This document shows, one piece after another, positions 48,513 to 57,186 of a DNA stretch of 64,000 nt. The stretch comes from Streptomyces sp. DG1A-41 (GTDB lineage: Bacteria > Actinomycetota > Actinomycetes > Streptomycetales > Streptomycetaceae), in NCBI RefSeq assembly GCF_037055355.1, contig NZ_CP146350.1:620001-684000 (forward strand). The letters run 5' to 3'. Below the pieces are notes generated by a model. It saw nothing but the letters and a program-made list of their open reading frames with translations, did not search any database and was not told where the DNA came from. Numbering within the stretch: position 1 is the stretch's first letter; the number at the start of each line of letters is the position of its first letter. Both the position numbers and the translations under genes were made by a program.

Positions 48513-49997
48513 ATGCCCCTGTCGCACGACCACATCCGCACCACCGTCGAGACCTACCTCGCTCGCCACCCTCACGAGCGCGAGCAGCTCGGCGGCCTCC
48601 TGGACGCCCTCGAACGTCACACCGACATCGCCAGCCGCTCCACCTTCACCGGACACGTCACCTGCGGCGCGATCGTCGTCGACCCGCTCGGCCGCGTCCT
48701 GCACGTGCTGCACCTGGCGAGCGGGAAGGTTCTCACTCCCGGTGGACACACCGAGCCCGAGGACGAGTCCCTGGCAGCAGCGGCGCTGCGGGAGCTGCAC
48801 GAGGAGACCGGGATCCCGCCCCAGGCCGTGACACCGTGGCCCGGCTACGAGACTGTGCCGCTCGACATCGACACCCACGACATCGACGCCCACCCGGGCA
48901 AAGGCGAACCCGGCCACCAGCACTTCGACCTCCGGTTCCTCTTCCGCCTGCACACCGCGACCGAGGCGCCGGTGGTGCTGCAGGAAGAAGAGGTCGGCGG
49001 CATCGAGTGGCGGCCCGTGGACAGAGTGACCTCCCCCTCCCTGCGCGACAAGCTGCTCAAGCTCCCGCCCAAGACCGAACCGGAGATGGCCAACGCCTCC
49101 GCCCTGATCTACAACGACCGCGGCGAGTACCTGCTCCACCTGCGTGACTACTTCCCCGGCCGGATCTGGGAGCCGGGCATGTGGTCCCTGCTTGGCGGCG
49201 GCCGAGAGCCCAAGGACGCCACCCTGGAACACACCGTCCGGCGAGAACTGGCCGAGGAAACCGGTCTCCACATCGCCGACCTCACCCCGTTCGGCACCGA
49301 GTACGCCTCCGACGACGCCGGCGCGGGCGTGCCCATCGCCATCTACGCCGGCCGCTGGAACGGCGATCCCCGCGAACTCCGCCTGACGGAAGGGGTGATG
49401 CTGGCCTGGTTCGCCCCCGACGACCTCCACCGCCTGCGCATCGCAGACACCACCAGCGATCTCGTACGGCGCCACGCCGCCAGCCTCCCGGCCAGCACTG
49501 CGCCGCAGAACCGGCTCTCGTCGCACGAGGAGCGTCGCCCAGCTTCGCCGCACGGCACGGTCCTCAACGTCATCGGCGTCCACCTCTACCTGGAGCGGCC
49601 CGACGGGACGGTGTTGCTCGGGCTGCGTCACCCCGACTCCGCGTTCGCGCCGTCCACCTGGCACGTCCTGGCCGGCCACCGCGAGCAGGAGAGCGCCATC
49701 ACCTGCCTGATCAGGGAGGCACTGGAGGAAGCCGGCCTGCGCATCGAGCGGCAGGACGTCGAACTCGTCCACGTCGTCCACCACATCGACCGCGCCGGGG
49801 ACCGGCCCCGCGTGGGCCTGTTCTTCCGCGCTCGCACCTGGACCGGCGAGCCGGAACTACGCGAGCCGGACAAGTGCACCCAGTGGAAGTTCTGGGACCC
49901 CGCCGCGCTACCCGACAACCTCGTTTCCTACACCCGCCAAGCCATCGCAAAGATCCAGAACGGGGACCTGTACAGCGAGACGGGCTGGCGCACATGA
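48513..49997 (+). CDS. Triple-Nudix domain protein
   Basis: The 494-residue protein has three consecutive Nudix domains. Box 1 is at 77-100 (GGHTEPEDESLAAAALRELH then EETG). Box 2 is at 228-251 (GGGREPKDATLEHTVRRELA then EETG). Box 3 is at 388-409 (GHREQESAITCLIREALEEA then GL). All retain the RE-x-x-EE metal site. An N-terminal helical segment (residues 1-45) precedes domain 1. Domain 3 has a tryptophan-rich end (QWKFWDPAALPDN), as in dATP/mutator-type Nudix proteins. Three fused Nudix domains are uncommon. The stop overlaps the next start (ATGA). Confidence 0.85.
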   Translation: MPLSHDHIRTTVETYLARHPHEREQLGGLLDALERHTDIASRSTFTGHVTCGAIVVDPLGRVLHVLHLASGKVLTPGGHTEPEDESLAAAALRELHEETGIPPQAVTPWPGYETVPLDIDTHDIDAHPGKGEPGHQHFDLRFLFRLHTATEAPVVLQEEEVGGIEWRPVDRVTSPSLRDKLLKLPPKTEPEMANASALIYNDRGEYLLHLRDYFPGRIWEPGMWSLLGGGREPKDATLEHTVRRELAEETGLHIADLTPFGTEYASDDAGAGVPIAIYAGRWNGDPRELRLTEGVMLAWFAPDDLHRLRIADTTSDLVRRHAASLPASTAPQNRLSSHEERRPASPHGTVLNVIGVHLYLERPDGTVLLGLRHPDSAFAPSTWHVLAGHREQESAITCLIREALEEAGLRIERQDVELVHVVHHIDRAGDRPRVGLFFRARTWTGEPELREPDKCTQWKFWDPAALPDNLVSYTRQAIAKIQNGDLYSETGWRT

Positions 49998-51262
49998 CCG
50001 GCACTCCGAGCGGCGCACACCGTCGTGTGTCCACTGCAACTGCGGCCGGCCGTGAGGACACCCGTCTAGTGGTGATCCGCGGCAACTCGGCGTCAGGCAA
50101 GTCAAGCGTGGCCCAGGGCCTGCGAGATCACTACGGCCGCGGTATCGCGATCGTTGGCCAGGACGTGATCCGCCGGAACGTGCTCAGGGAACACGACACC
50201 GCGCGTGGCGCCAACATCGGCCTGCTGGGCAGGATCGCACGCGAAGCACTGAACGCCGGCTTTCACGTGGTGCTTGAGGGGATCCTGTACGCCGACCGCT
50301 ACAGCCGCTTGATCACGTCTCTGGTGCGGGACCACCGCGGCGTCTCCTGTTGCTACTACCTGGACGTGCCGCTGGAATCGACGTTTGTCCGACACGCGTC
50401 GAAGGCGGATGCCGCGTACCTGACGCAAGTCACCGACAGCCACCTCGCCTCCTGGTACCGCGAGCTGGATCTGCTGCCCGGCGGTCTGGAGACCGTGATC
50501 CCGGCCGACAGCACGCTGCAGGACACCGTCGCGCGAATCGTGGGCGACACCGACCTGGCCTCTGCCTCCCCCATCCCGCCACCGCAGTGCAAGCCGTCGC
50601 AGGGAGACTCGATGAACCCTCTGGTGTTGATGTCCGATCCGCGGGTCGTCGCGATCCCGGTGCGCGAGTGCGGGGAGCCGCTCGTCGACGTGCGTGACCA
50701 CAGCTTCCGCGTCGATCCCCGCAAGCAAGATCCACTGGGCGCGTTCGCCCACGTCCGTGAGGGCGTCCTCGCCCGGCTGGAGCACGCCCGCTCGCTCCTG
50801 CCCGCTGGCACCGACCTGCTGTTCATCGAGGGCTACCGGCCGCTGGCCCTACAGCAGCACTACTTCACCGAGTACCGGGACGAGCTGGCCTCCGCTCACC
50901 CCGGCTGGACAGCTGAGCAGCTGCACCGGGCCGCCAGCAGGTACGTGTCGCCGCCGGAGATCGCGCCCCACTCCGCGGGCGCGGCCGTGGACGTAACCCT
51001 CGTCGACCAGGACGGCCACGAACTCGACCTCGGCACCCGCGTCAATGCCTCCCCCGAGGAGAGCGACGGCGCCTGCTTCACTCACGCCCCGAACCTCAGT
51101 GATCGCGCGCGCCACCACCGCACGCTGCTGCTCAACGCTATGGAGAACGCAGGTTTTACCAACTATGCGACCGAGTTCTGGCACTTCTCGGTAGCGGATC
51201 GGTACGACGCGCTGATGCGGCAGGAGCCGCACGCGCGCTACGGACCGATCGAACTGCCCTAG
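49994..51262 (+). CDS. P-loop kinase fused to a VanX-like D-Ala-D-Ala dipeptidase
   Basis: A single 422-residue frame. Residues 1 to about 200 form a small P-loop kinase (Walker A GNSASGKSS, 30-38; VGQDVIRRNVL; HVVLEGILY) of the AAA_33/zeta-toxin-like nucleotide-kinase type. Residues 207-422 match peptidase family M15D: APHSAGAAVDVTL (His326, Asp333) and EFWHFS (Glu394, His397), the zinc ligands and catalytic Glu of VanX. A strong ribosome site (AGGGAGA) precedes the internal Met207 (50612), so a free dipeptidase could also be translated. The gene overlaps the triple-Nudix gene. The substrate need not be D-Ala-D-Ala; a related dipeptide or self-resistance role is possible. Confidence 0.8.
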   Translation: MTGTPSGAHRRVSTATAAGREDTRLVVIRGNSASGKSSVAQGLRDHYGRGIAIVGQDVIRRNVLREHDTARGANIGLLGRIAREALNAGFHVVLEGILYADRYSRLITSLVRDHRGVSCCYYLDVPLESTFVRHASKADAAYLTQVTDSHLASWYRELDLLPGGLETVIPADSTLQDTVARIVGDTDLASASPIPPPQCKPSQGDSMNPLVLMSDPRVVAIPVRECGEPLVDVRDHSFRVDPRKQDPLGAFAHVREGVLARLEHARSLLPAGTDLLFIEGYRPLALQQHYFTEYRDELASAHPGWTAEQLHRAASRYVSPPEIAPHSAGAAVDVTLVDQDGHELDLGTRVNASPEESDGACFTHAPNLSDRARHHRTLLLNAMENAGFTNYATEFWHFSVADRYDALMRQEPHARYGPIELP

Positions 51263-51392
51263 CCAGCCGGCATCCTCGTCCACTTTCTCGCCACCCACGC
51301 CGATCCGGAACCACAGGAGCGCGGCCACCGCACCCTGGCGCGCCTGCGATCCCAAGGCCGCAAGGGACAGACCGCATCGAACGGAGGCACGT

Positions 51393-52295
51393 GTGCCTGA
51401 CGACACCCAGCAGGCGATCCCAGCCGTCCCGAGTCCGGCGACCGGAGGTGAACCACAAGAGCACCACATGCACCTGCTCGGGCGGTACTACCGCCAAGTG
51501 GAAGCAGGACGCAAGACGATCGAAGTGAGGGTGGCCACCCCGCAGAAGCGCGCCGTCGCAGTCGGTGACACGGTCGTCTTCCACGACCGGGACACCGGGC
51601 GGGAACTCGACGTCATCGTTAAGCGGATCACCCCGTACCACTCCTTCGAGGATCTGCTCAGCTCGGAGGACACCGTGCGCATCGACCCGGACGGGCCGCC
51701 CGCAGAGCTGCTCGCCAACCTCCGCAGCATCTACCCGCCGGTCAAGGAAGCCCTCGGCGTTCTCGCCCTCGCATTCGACCACCGCCCTGCCCGGCCCGGC
51801 CGCCCCATGCCGATGACGCCCACGCAGTACGCGCAGACCGTCCCCCACCACACGGTGTACGGCTGCCTGTACATCCGCGACGAACACGACCGGCCGGTCC
51901 AGCTCCGCTCGGTCTACGGCTCGAGACTCTGGCAGTTCCCGGGCGGCAACCTGGACGCCCCAGGCGAGGACCCGCTGCAGACCGCACGGCGAGAGGCGGT
52001 CGAGGAGACGGGCCTCGAACTCGGTCTGGACACGCCGAAGCTGCTCCTGACGCACTTCCTGCACGCCGGGCCGCGCCTGCCGCTGAACAAGGTGGGGCTC
52101 ATCTTCGACGGAGGTCAGCTGACCGCCGACCAGCTCGGCCGGATCCGACTCGATCCCGCAGAGCACGACATGTGGGCCGTCCACGACCTCGCGACCTGGC
52201 AGGAGCTGATGGCGCCGCGCGCCTTCGCCCGCCTCGACGCCATCGAACGAGCCCGGCGCGGCGAGGGCCCCACCTACCTGATCACGCACGCCTGA
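51393..52295 (+). CDS. ASCH-Nudix fusion protein
   Basis: The 300-residue protein starts at GTG 51393 (ACGGAGG upstream). Residues about 27-110 form an ASCH domain (GRYYRQVEAGRKTIEVRVAT, DTVVFHDRDTGRELDVIVKR), a fold related to PUA RNA-binding domains. Residues ~145-290 form a Nudix domain with its box from Gly184 (WQFPGGNLDAPGEDPLQTAR then REAVEETGL). ASCH proteins bind or process nucleotides or RNA, so the fusion points to a nucleotide-linked substrate. It lies 130 bp downstream of the kinase-dipeptidase gene. Confidence 0.85.
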   Translation: MPDDTQQAIPAVPSPATGGEPQEHHMHLLGRYYRQVEAGRKTIEVRVATPQKRAVAVGDTVVFHDRDTGRELDVIVKRITPYHSFEDLLSSEDTVRIDPDGPPAELLANLRSIYPPVKEALGVLALAFDHRPARPGRPMPMTPTQYAQTVPHHTVYGCLYIRDEHDRPVQLRSVYGSRLWQFPGGNLDAPGEDPLQTARREAVEETGLELGLDTPKLLLTHFLHAGPRLPLNKVGLIFDGGQLTADQLGRIRLDPAEHDMWAVHDLATWQELMAPRAFARLDAIERARRGEGPTYLITHA

Positions 52296-52324
52296 CCCCC
52301 AGCACCCCCACCCAGGAGGCAAAC

Positions 52325-52888
52325 GTGCCCGCCGAGGACACCAACACCCGGGCCTGGCAGATCTACGGCCAGAGACAACTGGCCCGCGCCTACGCCCCGC
52401 CCATCCCCGACCAGCTCGGCTGGACGCCCTGGGAAGGGATCGGACCGGGTGCAGAAGTCCTCGGTGACATCGCCGGCCGCCGGGTCCTGGACATCGGGTC
52501 CGGAGCCGGCCACCACGCCGTCCACCTCGTCCAGGCTCACGGAGCCCGCGTCACCGGCATCGAGCTGTTCCCGACCCAGCATGAACGCGCCGTCTCCGCC
52601 CACGCCGACGTTGATGGCGTGGAGTTGGTCCAAGCAGACGTGACCGAGTACCTGGCCCGAGCCGAGCCGTTCGACGCCGCGTACGCGATCGGGACGCTCG
52701 CCTTCATCGACCCGCACCGCTCGCTGTCGGCACTGCGCGACGGCCTGCGTCCGGGCGCCCCCTTGATCCTCTCGCTCCTGCACACCGACCTGCACGGCCG
52801 CGGTCCGTCCACGGACGTGGCGCCGCGCGAGCAGATGATCCTGCTGCGCGACGACCCACCCCTGCCGACACAGATGTGGGTGTGTTGA
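52325..52888 (+). pseudogene. Class I SAM-dependent methyltransferase, 5' part (interrupted)
   Basis: GTG 52325 follows AGGAGG. The frame encodes a class I methyltransferase: RRVLDIGSGAGHHAVHLVQA (motif I), GARVTGIELFPTQHE, VELVQADVTEYL and the DAAYAIGTLAFIDPHRSL motif. Homology ends abruptly at PTQMWV, about residue 186, where foreign sequence begins at about 52883 and a TGA follows. The C-terminal strand segment reappears at 53748-53857, beyond the inserted DNA. The gene is therefore split by insertion and probably inactive. Confidence 0.8.
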
Positions 52889-52944
52889 CCGAACTAACTC
52901 ACTTGTTTCCGCAGGTCAGTTGATGTGTCTGCTAGCTTCCCTCC

Positions 52945-53169
52945 ATGCCCGGTGAGCAAGGTCCCGGAAGGGACTTGAAGAGCTTTGTCCTGCCCGAGAT
53001 CGGCCGACTACTGGAAACCGAGGACCCCTGGGAGCCCTATCAGCTGCTGGATCAGTTCGGGAGACAAGTCGAGCCGGTGGCCGTGTACTTCAAAAACCTG
53101 ATGGCGGCGGACAGTTCACCATTGACGCCGCGTTCGTACGGGACTGCTGCAGGGTTGGGTGACACCTGA
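52945..53169 (+). pseudogene. 5' fragment of a tyrosine-recombinase (integrase) gene
   Basis: ATG 52945 begins RDLKSFVLPEIGRLLETEDP, WEPYQLLDQFGRQVEPVAVY and FKNLMAADSSPLTPRSYG, the N-terminal SAM-like core-binding domain of actinobacterial site-specific recombinases. It is cut at about 53139 by the IS3-type element; the last ten codons belong to that element. No catalytic domain remains. Its 5' leader (52889-52944) must be part of the element that first entered the methyltransferase gene. Confidence 0.65.
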
Positions 53170-53744
53170 ACCTGGCTTGCTGAGAAGCGGCCTGGAAGGA
53201 TGTTGCAGTGCCCAAGCCGTATCCGAAGGAGTTCCGCGAGGACGTCGTGCGGGTCGCGCGCAACCGTGAGCCCGGCATCAAGGATGTGTACTCCGGCCGG
53301 ATCGTGGGCTGTTCCATCGACGCCCGGATGAAGTCCCGCCTCGCAGTGGCCGCGCTGGAGTCCGCCGTTGCCCGCCGTGGCCCCGCTGCGGGATGCATCG
53401 TGCACTCCGACCGTGGATCGCAATTCCGGTCCCGCAAGGTCGCCGCCGTCCTCACCCGGCACGGCTTGGTCGGCTCAATGGGCCGGGTCGGGGCCGCCGG
53501 CGACAACGCCGCAATGGAGAGCTTCTTCGCGCTGCTGCAGAAGAACGTCCTCGACCGCCGCGTCTGGGCCACCCGTCAGGAACTGCGGATCGCGATCGTC
53601 ACCTGGATCGAGCGGACCTACCACCGGCGCCGGCGGCAACGACGCCTGGGCCGATTGACCCCCGTCGAGTACGAGACCATCATGACCCCACCCGCAGCTC
53701 TGGCTGCATAAACCGCCGCTGTCACCCGATCATGCAGCAGTCCC
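53140..53744 (+). mobile_element. Internally deleted IS3-family element with intact ends
   Basis: About 605 bp bounded by imperfect inverted repeats: GGGACTGCTGCAGGGTTGGG (53140 onward) against the complement of the right end at 53720-53744, 21 of 25 positions matching by eye. Full IS3 elements are 1.2-1.5 kb, so roughly half is missing. No matching flanking duplication was found. It is a deletion derivative that could be moved only by a related transposase. Confidence 0.7.
53208..53711 (+). pseudogene. Fused IS3 OrfA'-OrfB' remnant (open frame)
   Basis: The 167-residue open frame joins the first ~24 residues of IS3 OrfA (MPKPYPKEFREDVVRVARNR) to the last ~140 of OrfB (IKDVYSGRIVGCSIDARMKS onward), including HSDRGSQF and the C-terminal RRRRQRRLGRLTPVEYE. 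The OrfA helix-turn-helix and the first catalytic Asp of OrfB are deleted. The junction lies near 53276 and the frame stayed open by chance or selection. Confidence 0.75.
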
Positions 53745-53747
53745 AAC

Positions 53748-53857
53748 TGCTCCCCTCGGCCGGGTTCACCGCCATCGCTGCCAACACGCTGCCTGCCACC
53801 GGCGAGGGGCCCCGCACCGCCGCCACGCTGTTGGTGAGCGCCCGCCTCCCGGAGTGA
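53748..53857 (+). pseudogene. Methyltransferase 3' part, displaced by insertion
   Basis: After the IS3 right end the plus strand reads LLPSAGFTAIAANTLPATGE, GPRTAATLLVSARLPE and stop. This has the usual C-terminal pattern of class I methyltransferases (AGF-x-x-I...) and fits as the missing end of the gene broken at 52883. Only a few codons at the target appear to be lost. Confidence 0.6.
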
Positions 53858-53992
53858 CCAGCAGGCCCGGCCAGCACGTGCCCCGTCCGCGCGGAGACAA
53901 CCGGCGCTGCTTGTCGCGTGGGGACGTGGGCTCTTACTGGCTCTAACAAAAGCTGGTTGATCATGTGACTGTCGGCTTGATCGTTCGTTGAT

Positions 53993-54816
53993 GTGGGCAT
54001 GGGGAAGCGTCAGTCGCGGCCGTGGATGGTGTCGGACGAACTGTGGTCGCTCATCGAGCCGTTGTTGCCCGAGCCACCGCCGAAGCAGGTGGAGGGACGG
54101 CCACGGGTGCCCGACCGGCAGGCCCTGTGCGGGATCCTGTTCGTCCTGCATACCGGCATCCAGTGGGAGTACCTTCCCCAGGAGCTCGGCTTCGGCTCGG
54201 GCATGACGTGCTGGCGGCGCCTGGCGGCCTGGAACGAGGCCGGCGTCTGGGACCAGCTGCACCGACTGCTGCTGAACAAGTTGCGGTCGAAGAACCAGCT
54301 GGACTGGTCGCGGGCGGTGATCGACTCCTCCCACGTCCGGGCCGCACGCAGGGGCCCAAAAGCGGTCCCAGCCCGGTCGACCGCGCACGACCGGGCAGCA
54401 AGCACCACATCATCACCGACGGCCAAGGGATCCCGCTCGCGGTGTCTTTGACCGGCGGAAACCGCAACGACGTCACTCAACTCCTTCCCCTGCTGGACAA
54501 GATTCCGGCAGTGGCGGGAGTCGTCGGCCGGCCCCGCAGGCGGCCCGACATGCTCTTCGCGGACCGCGGCTACGACCACGACAAATACCGCCGTCTTCTA
54601 CGGCGACGCGGGATCCGGCCCGCGATCGCCGAGCGGGGACAGCCGCACGGCACCGGTCTGGGCACCTTCCGATGGGTCGTCGAGCGGACGATCTCCTGGC
54701 TGCATGGCTTTCGCCGCTTGCGCATCCGGTGGGAACGACGCGACGACATCCACGAAGCCTTCCTCGGACTTGCCGTCTGCCTGATCACTCACCGACACGT
54801 TCAAAGGCTTTGTTAG
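53993..54816 (+). CDS. IS5-family transposase expressed by probable -1 ribosomal frameshifting
   Basis: OrfA (from GTG 53993 or ATG 53999) contains the N-terminal domain (WMVSDELWSLIEPLLPE, GILFVLHTGIQWEYLPQELG) and the first catalytic block DWSRAVIDSSHVRAARRG. OrfB, in the -1 frame, continues SGPSPVDRARPGSKHHIITD, MLFADRGYDHDKYRRLLRRR and the RWVVERTISWLHGFRRLRIR block with the catalytic Glu. The frames join exactly at the heptamer C CCA AAA (54355-54361), giving ...GPK-SGPSP. Such two-frame organisation is known for the IS427 group, so the gene is probably functional. Confidence 0.82.
54355..54361 (+). promoter_or_regulatory. Slippery heptamer for -1 frameshifting in IS5 transposase
   Basis: CCCAAAA is read C CCA AAA in the OrfA frame, matching the X XXY YYZ rule. 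After the slip the next codon AGC begins the conserved OrfB sequence. Confidence 0.7.
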
Positions 54817-54922
54817 GGCCAGTAAGCGCTCCGCTCCGAAGAAGGGCGCCTGACCTGCCTGCGGGCTCGGGCAACGGATACTTCCGCGATCGGCGAGGGA
54901 CGGCCGGGTGCCGGAGACCCGC

Positions 54923-56070
54923 TCATGACGGGCTGACCGGGAGCCGGCAACCGGCCAGGCCACGTCGGCGTACGGACAGCCGATCCGCGATTCCGCTGAG
55001 CGCCACCGCCGCGGGAGCCTCCGGGGCGCTCAGCACCAAGGGCGTACCGGCGTCGCCCGCCTCGCCAAGGAGCGGGTCCATCGGCACCTGACCCAGCAGA
55101 GGGACTTCCGTGACCAGCGCGCGGGACAGCGAGTCGGCGACCGTCCGGCCGCCGCCGGAGCCGAAGAGCCGCGTCATCGAACCGTCCGGCAGCCGCAGCC
55201 AGGACATGTTCTCGACCACCCCGGCCACACGCTGACCGGTCTGCAGGCTGACGGCCCCGGCCCGCTCGGCCACCTCGGCCGCGGCCGCCTGTGGTGTGGT
55301 CACCACGAGGATCTCGGAGCCGGGAAGCAACTGGGCCAGGGAGATGGGGATGTCGCCGGTGCCGGGCGGCAGGTCGAGCAGCAGCACGTCGAGATCCCCC
55401 CAGTACACCTCACCGAGGAACTGCTGAAGCGCGCGGTGCAGCAGCGGGCCGCGCCACATCACCGGCGCGTTGCCCGAGGTGAACATGCCGACGGAGATCA
55501 CCTTCACACCGTTCGCCCCGGGCGGCATGATCATCTTTTCTACGCGGGTGGGGCCGGCCGTCACTCCCAGCATCCGGGGAACCGAGTGGCCGTAGATGTC
55601 GGCGTCCAGCACACCGACCGACAGCCCGCGGGAGGCCATCGCGGCGGCCAGGTTGACCGTGACACTCGACTTCCCGACTCCGCCCTTGCCGGAGGCGACG
55701 CAGTAGACGCGGGTCAGAGAGCCGGGCCGGGCGAAGGGGATCTCCGGCTCATCCGTGTCGCCCCGCAGACTCCTGCGCAGTTCGGTGCGTTGCTCGTCGC
55801 TCATCACGTCCAGCTCGATGCGCACCTCGCGCACACCTGGCAGCGCGGACACCGCAGCGCTGGCGTCCGCAGTGATCTTCTCGCGTAGCGGGCAGCCGGA
55901 GACGGTCAGGTAGATGCCGACCAGTACCGCGCCGTCGGCGCCCACCGAGATCTCCTTGACCATCCCGAGGTCGGTGATGGGCCGCTGGATCTCCGGATCG
56001 AGGACCGCGGACAGCGCCTTGCGGACCGTGTCCGTGGCCAGGGCGGCGTGCTCGTGAGTTGGTGCGGCTG

Positions 56071-56074
<4 letters not shown>
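54923..56074 (-). CDS. Mrp/NBP35-type P-loop ATPase (iron-sulfur cluster carrier)
   Basis: From GTG 56074, which overlaps the stop of the upstream oxidoreductase gene (GTGA), the protein has 383 residues. An N-terminal MIP18/DUF59 domain (VLDPEIQRPITDLGMVKEIS, YLTVSGCPLREKI) precedes the P-loop ASGKGGVGKSSVTVNLA, LDADIYGHSVPRML, MWRGPLLHRALQQF and LLLDLPPGTGD. The C-terminal CxxC of proteobacterial Mrp is absent (VENMSWLRLPDGSM), which I believe is usual in actinobacteria. As the last operon gene it probably delivers Fe-S clusters to the ferredoxins and oxidoreductase encoded upstream. Confidence 0.88.

Positions 56075-57182
<1,108 letters not shown>

Positions 57183-57186
<4 letters not shown>

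Larger units (their letters stand above)
53933..54826 (+). mobile_element. IS5-family (IS427-like) insertion sequence, apparently intact
   Basis: About 894 bp with terminal inverted repeats CTTACTGGCTCTAACAAA (53933-53950) and its near complement at 54809-54826 (one mismatch). The transposase is in two overlapping frames joined by a -1 shift. The stop codon lies inside the right repeat. It sits between the split methyltransferase and the Mrp gene. Confidence 0.85.

Noticed and set aside
54001..54816. IS5 transposase as a frameshifted pseudogene
   Set aside because: The shift occurs exactly at a CCCAAAA heptamer, both parts are otherwise intact, and the inverted repeats are preserved.
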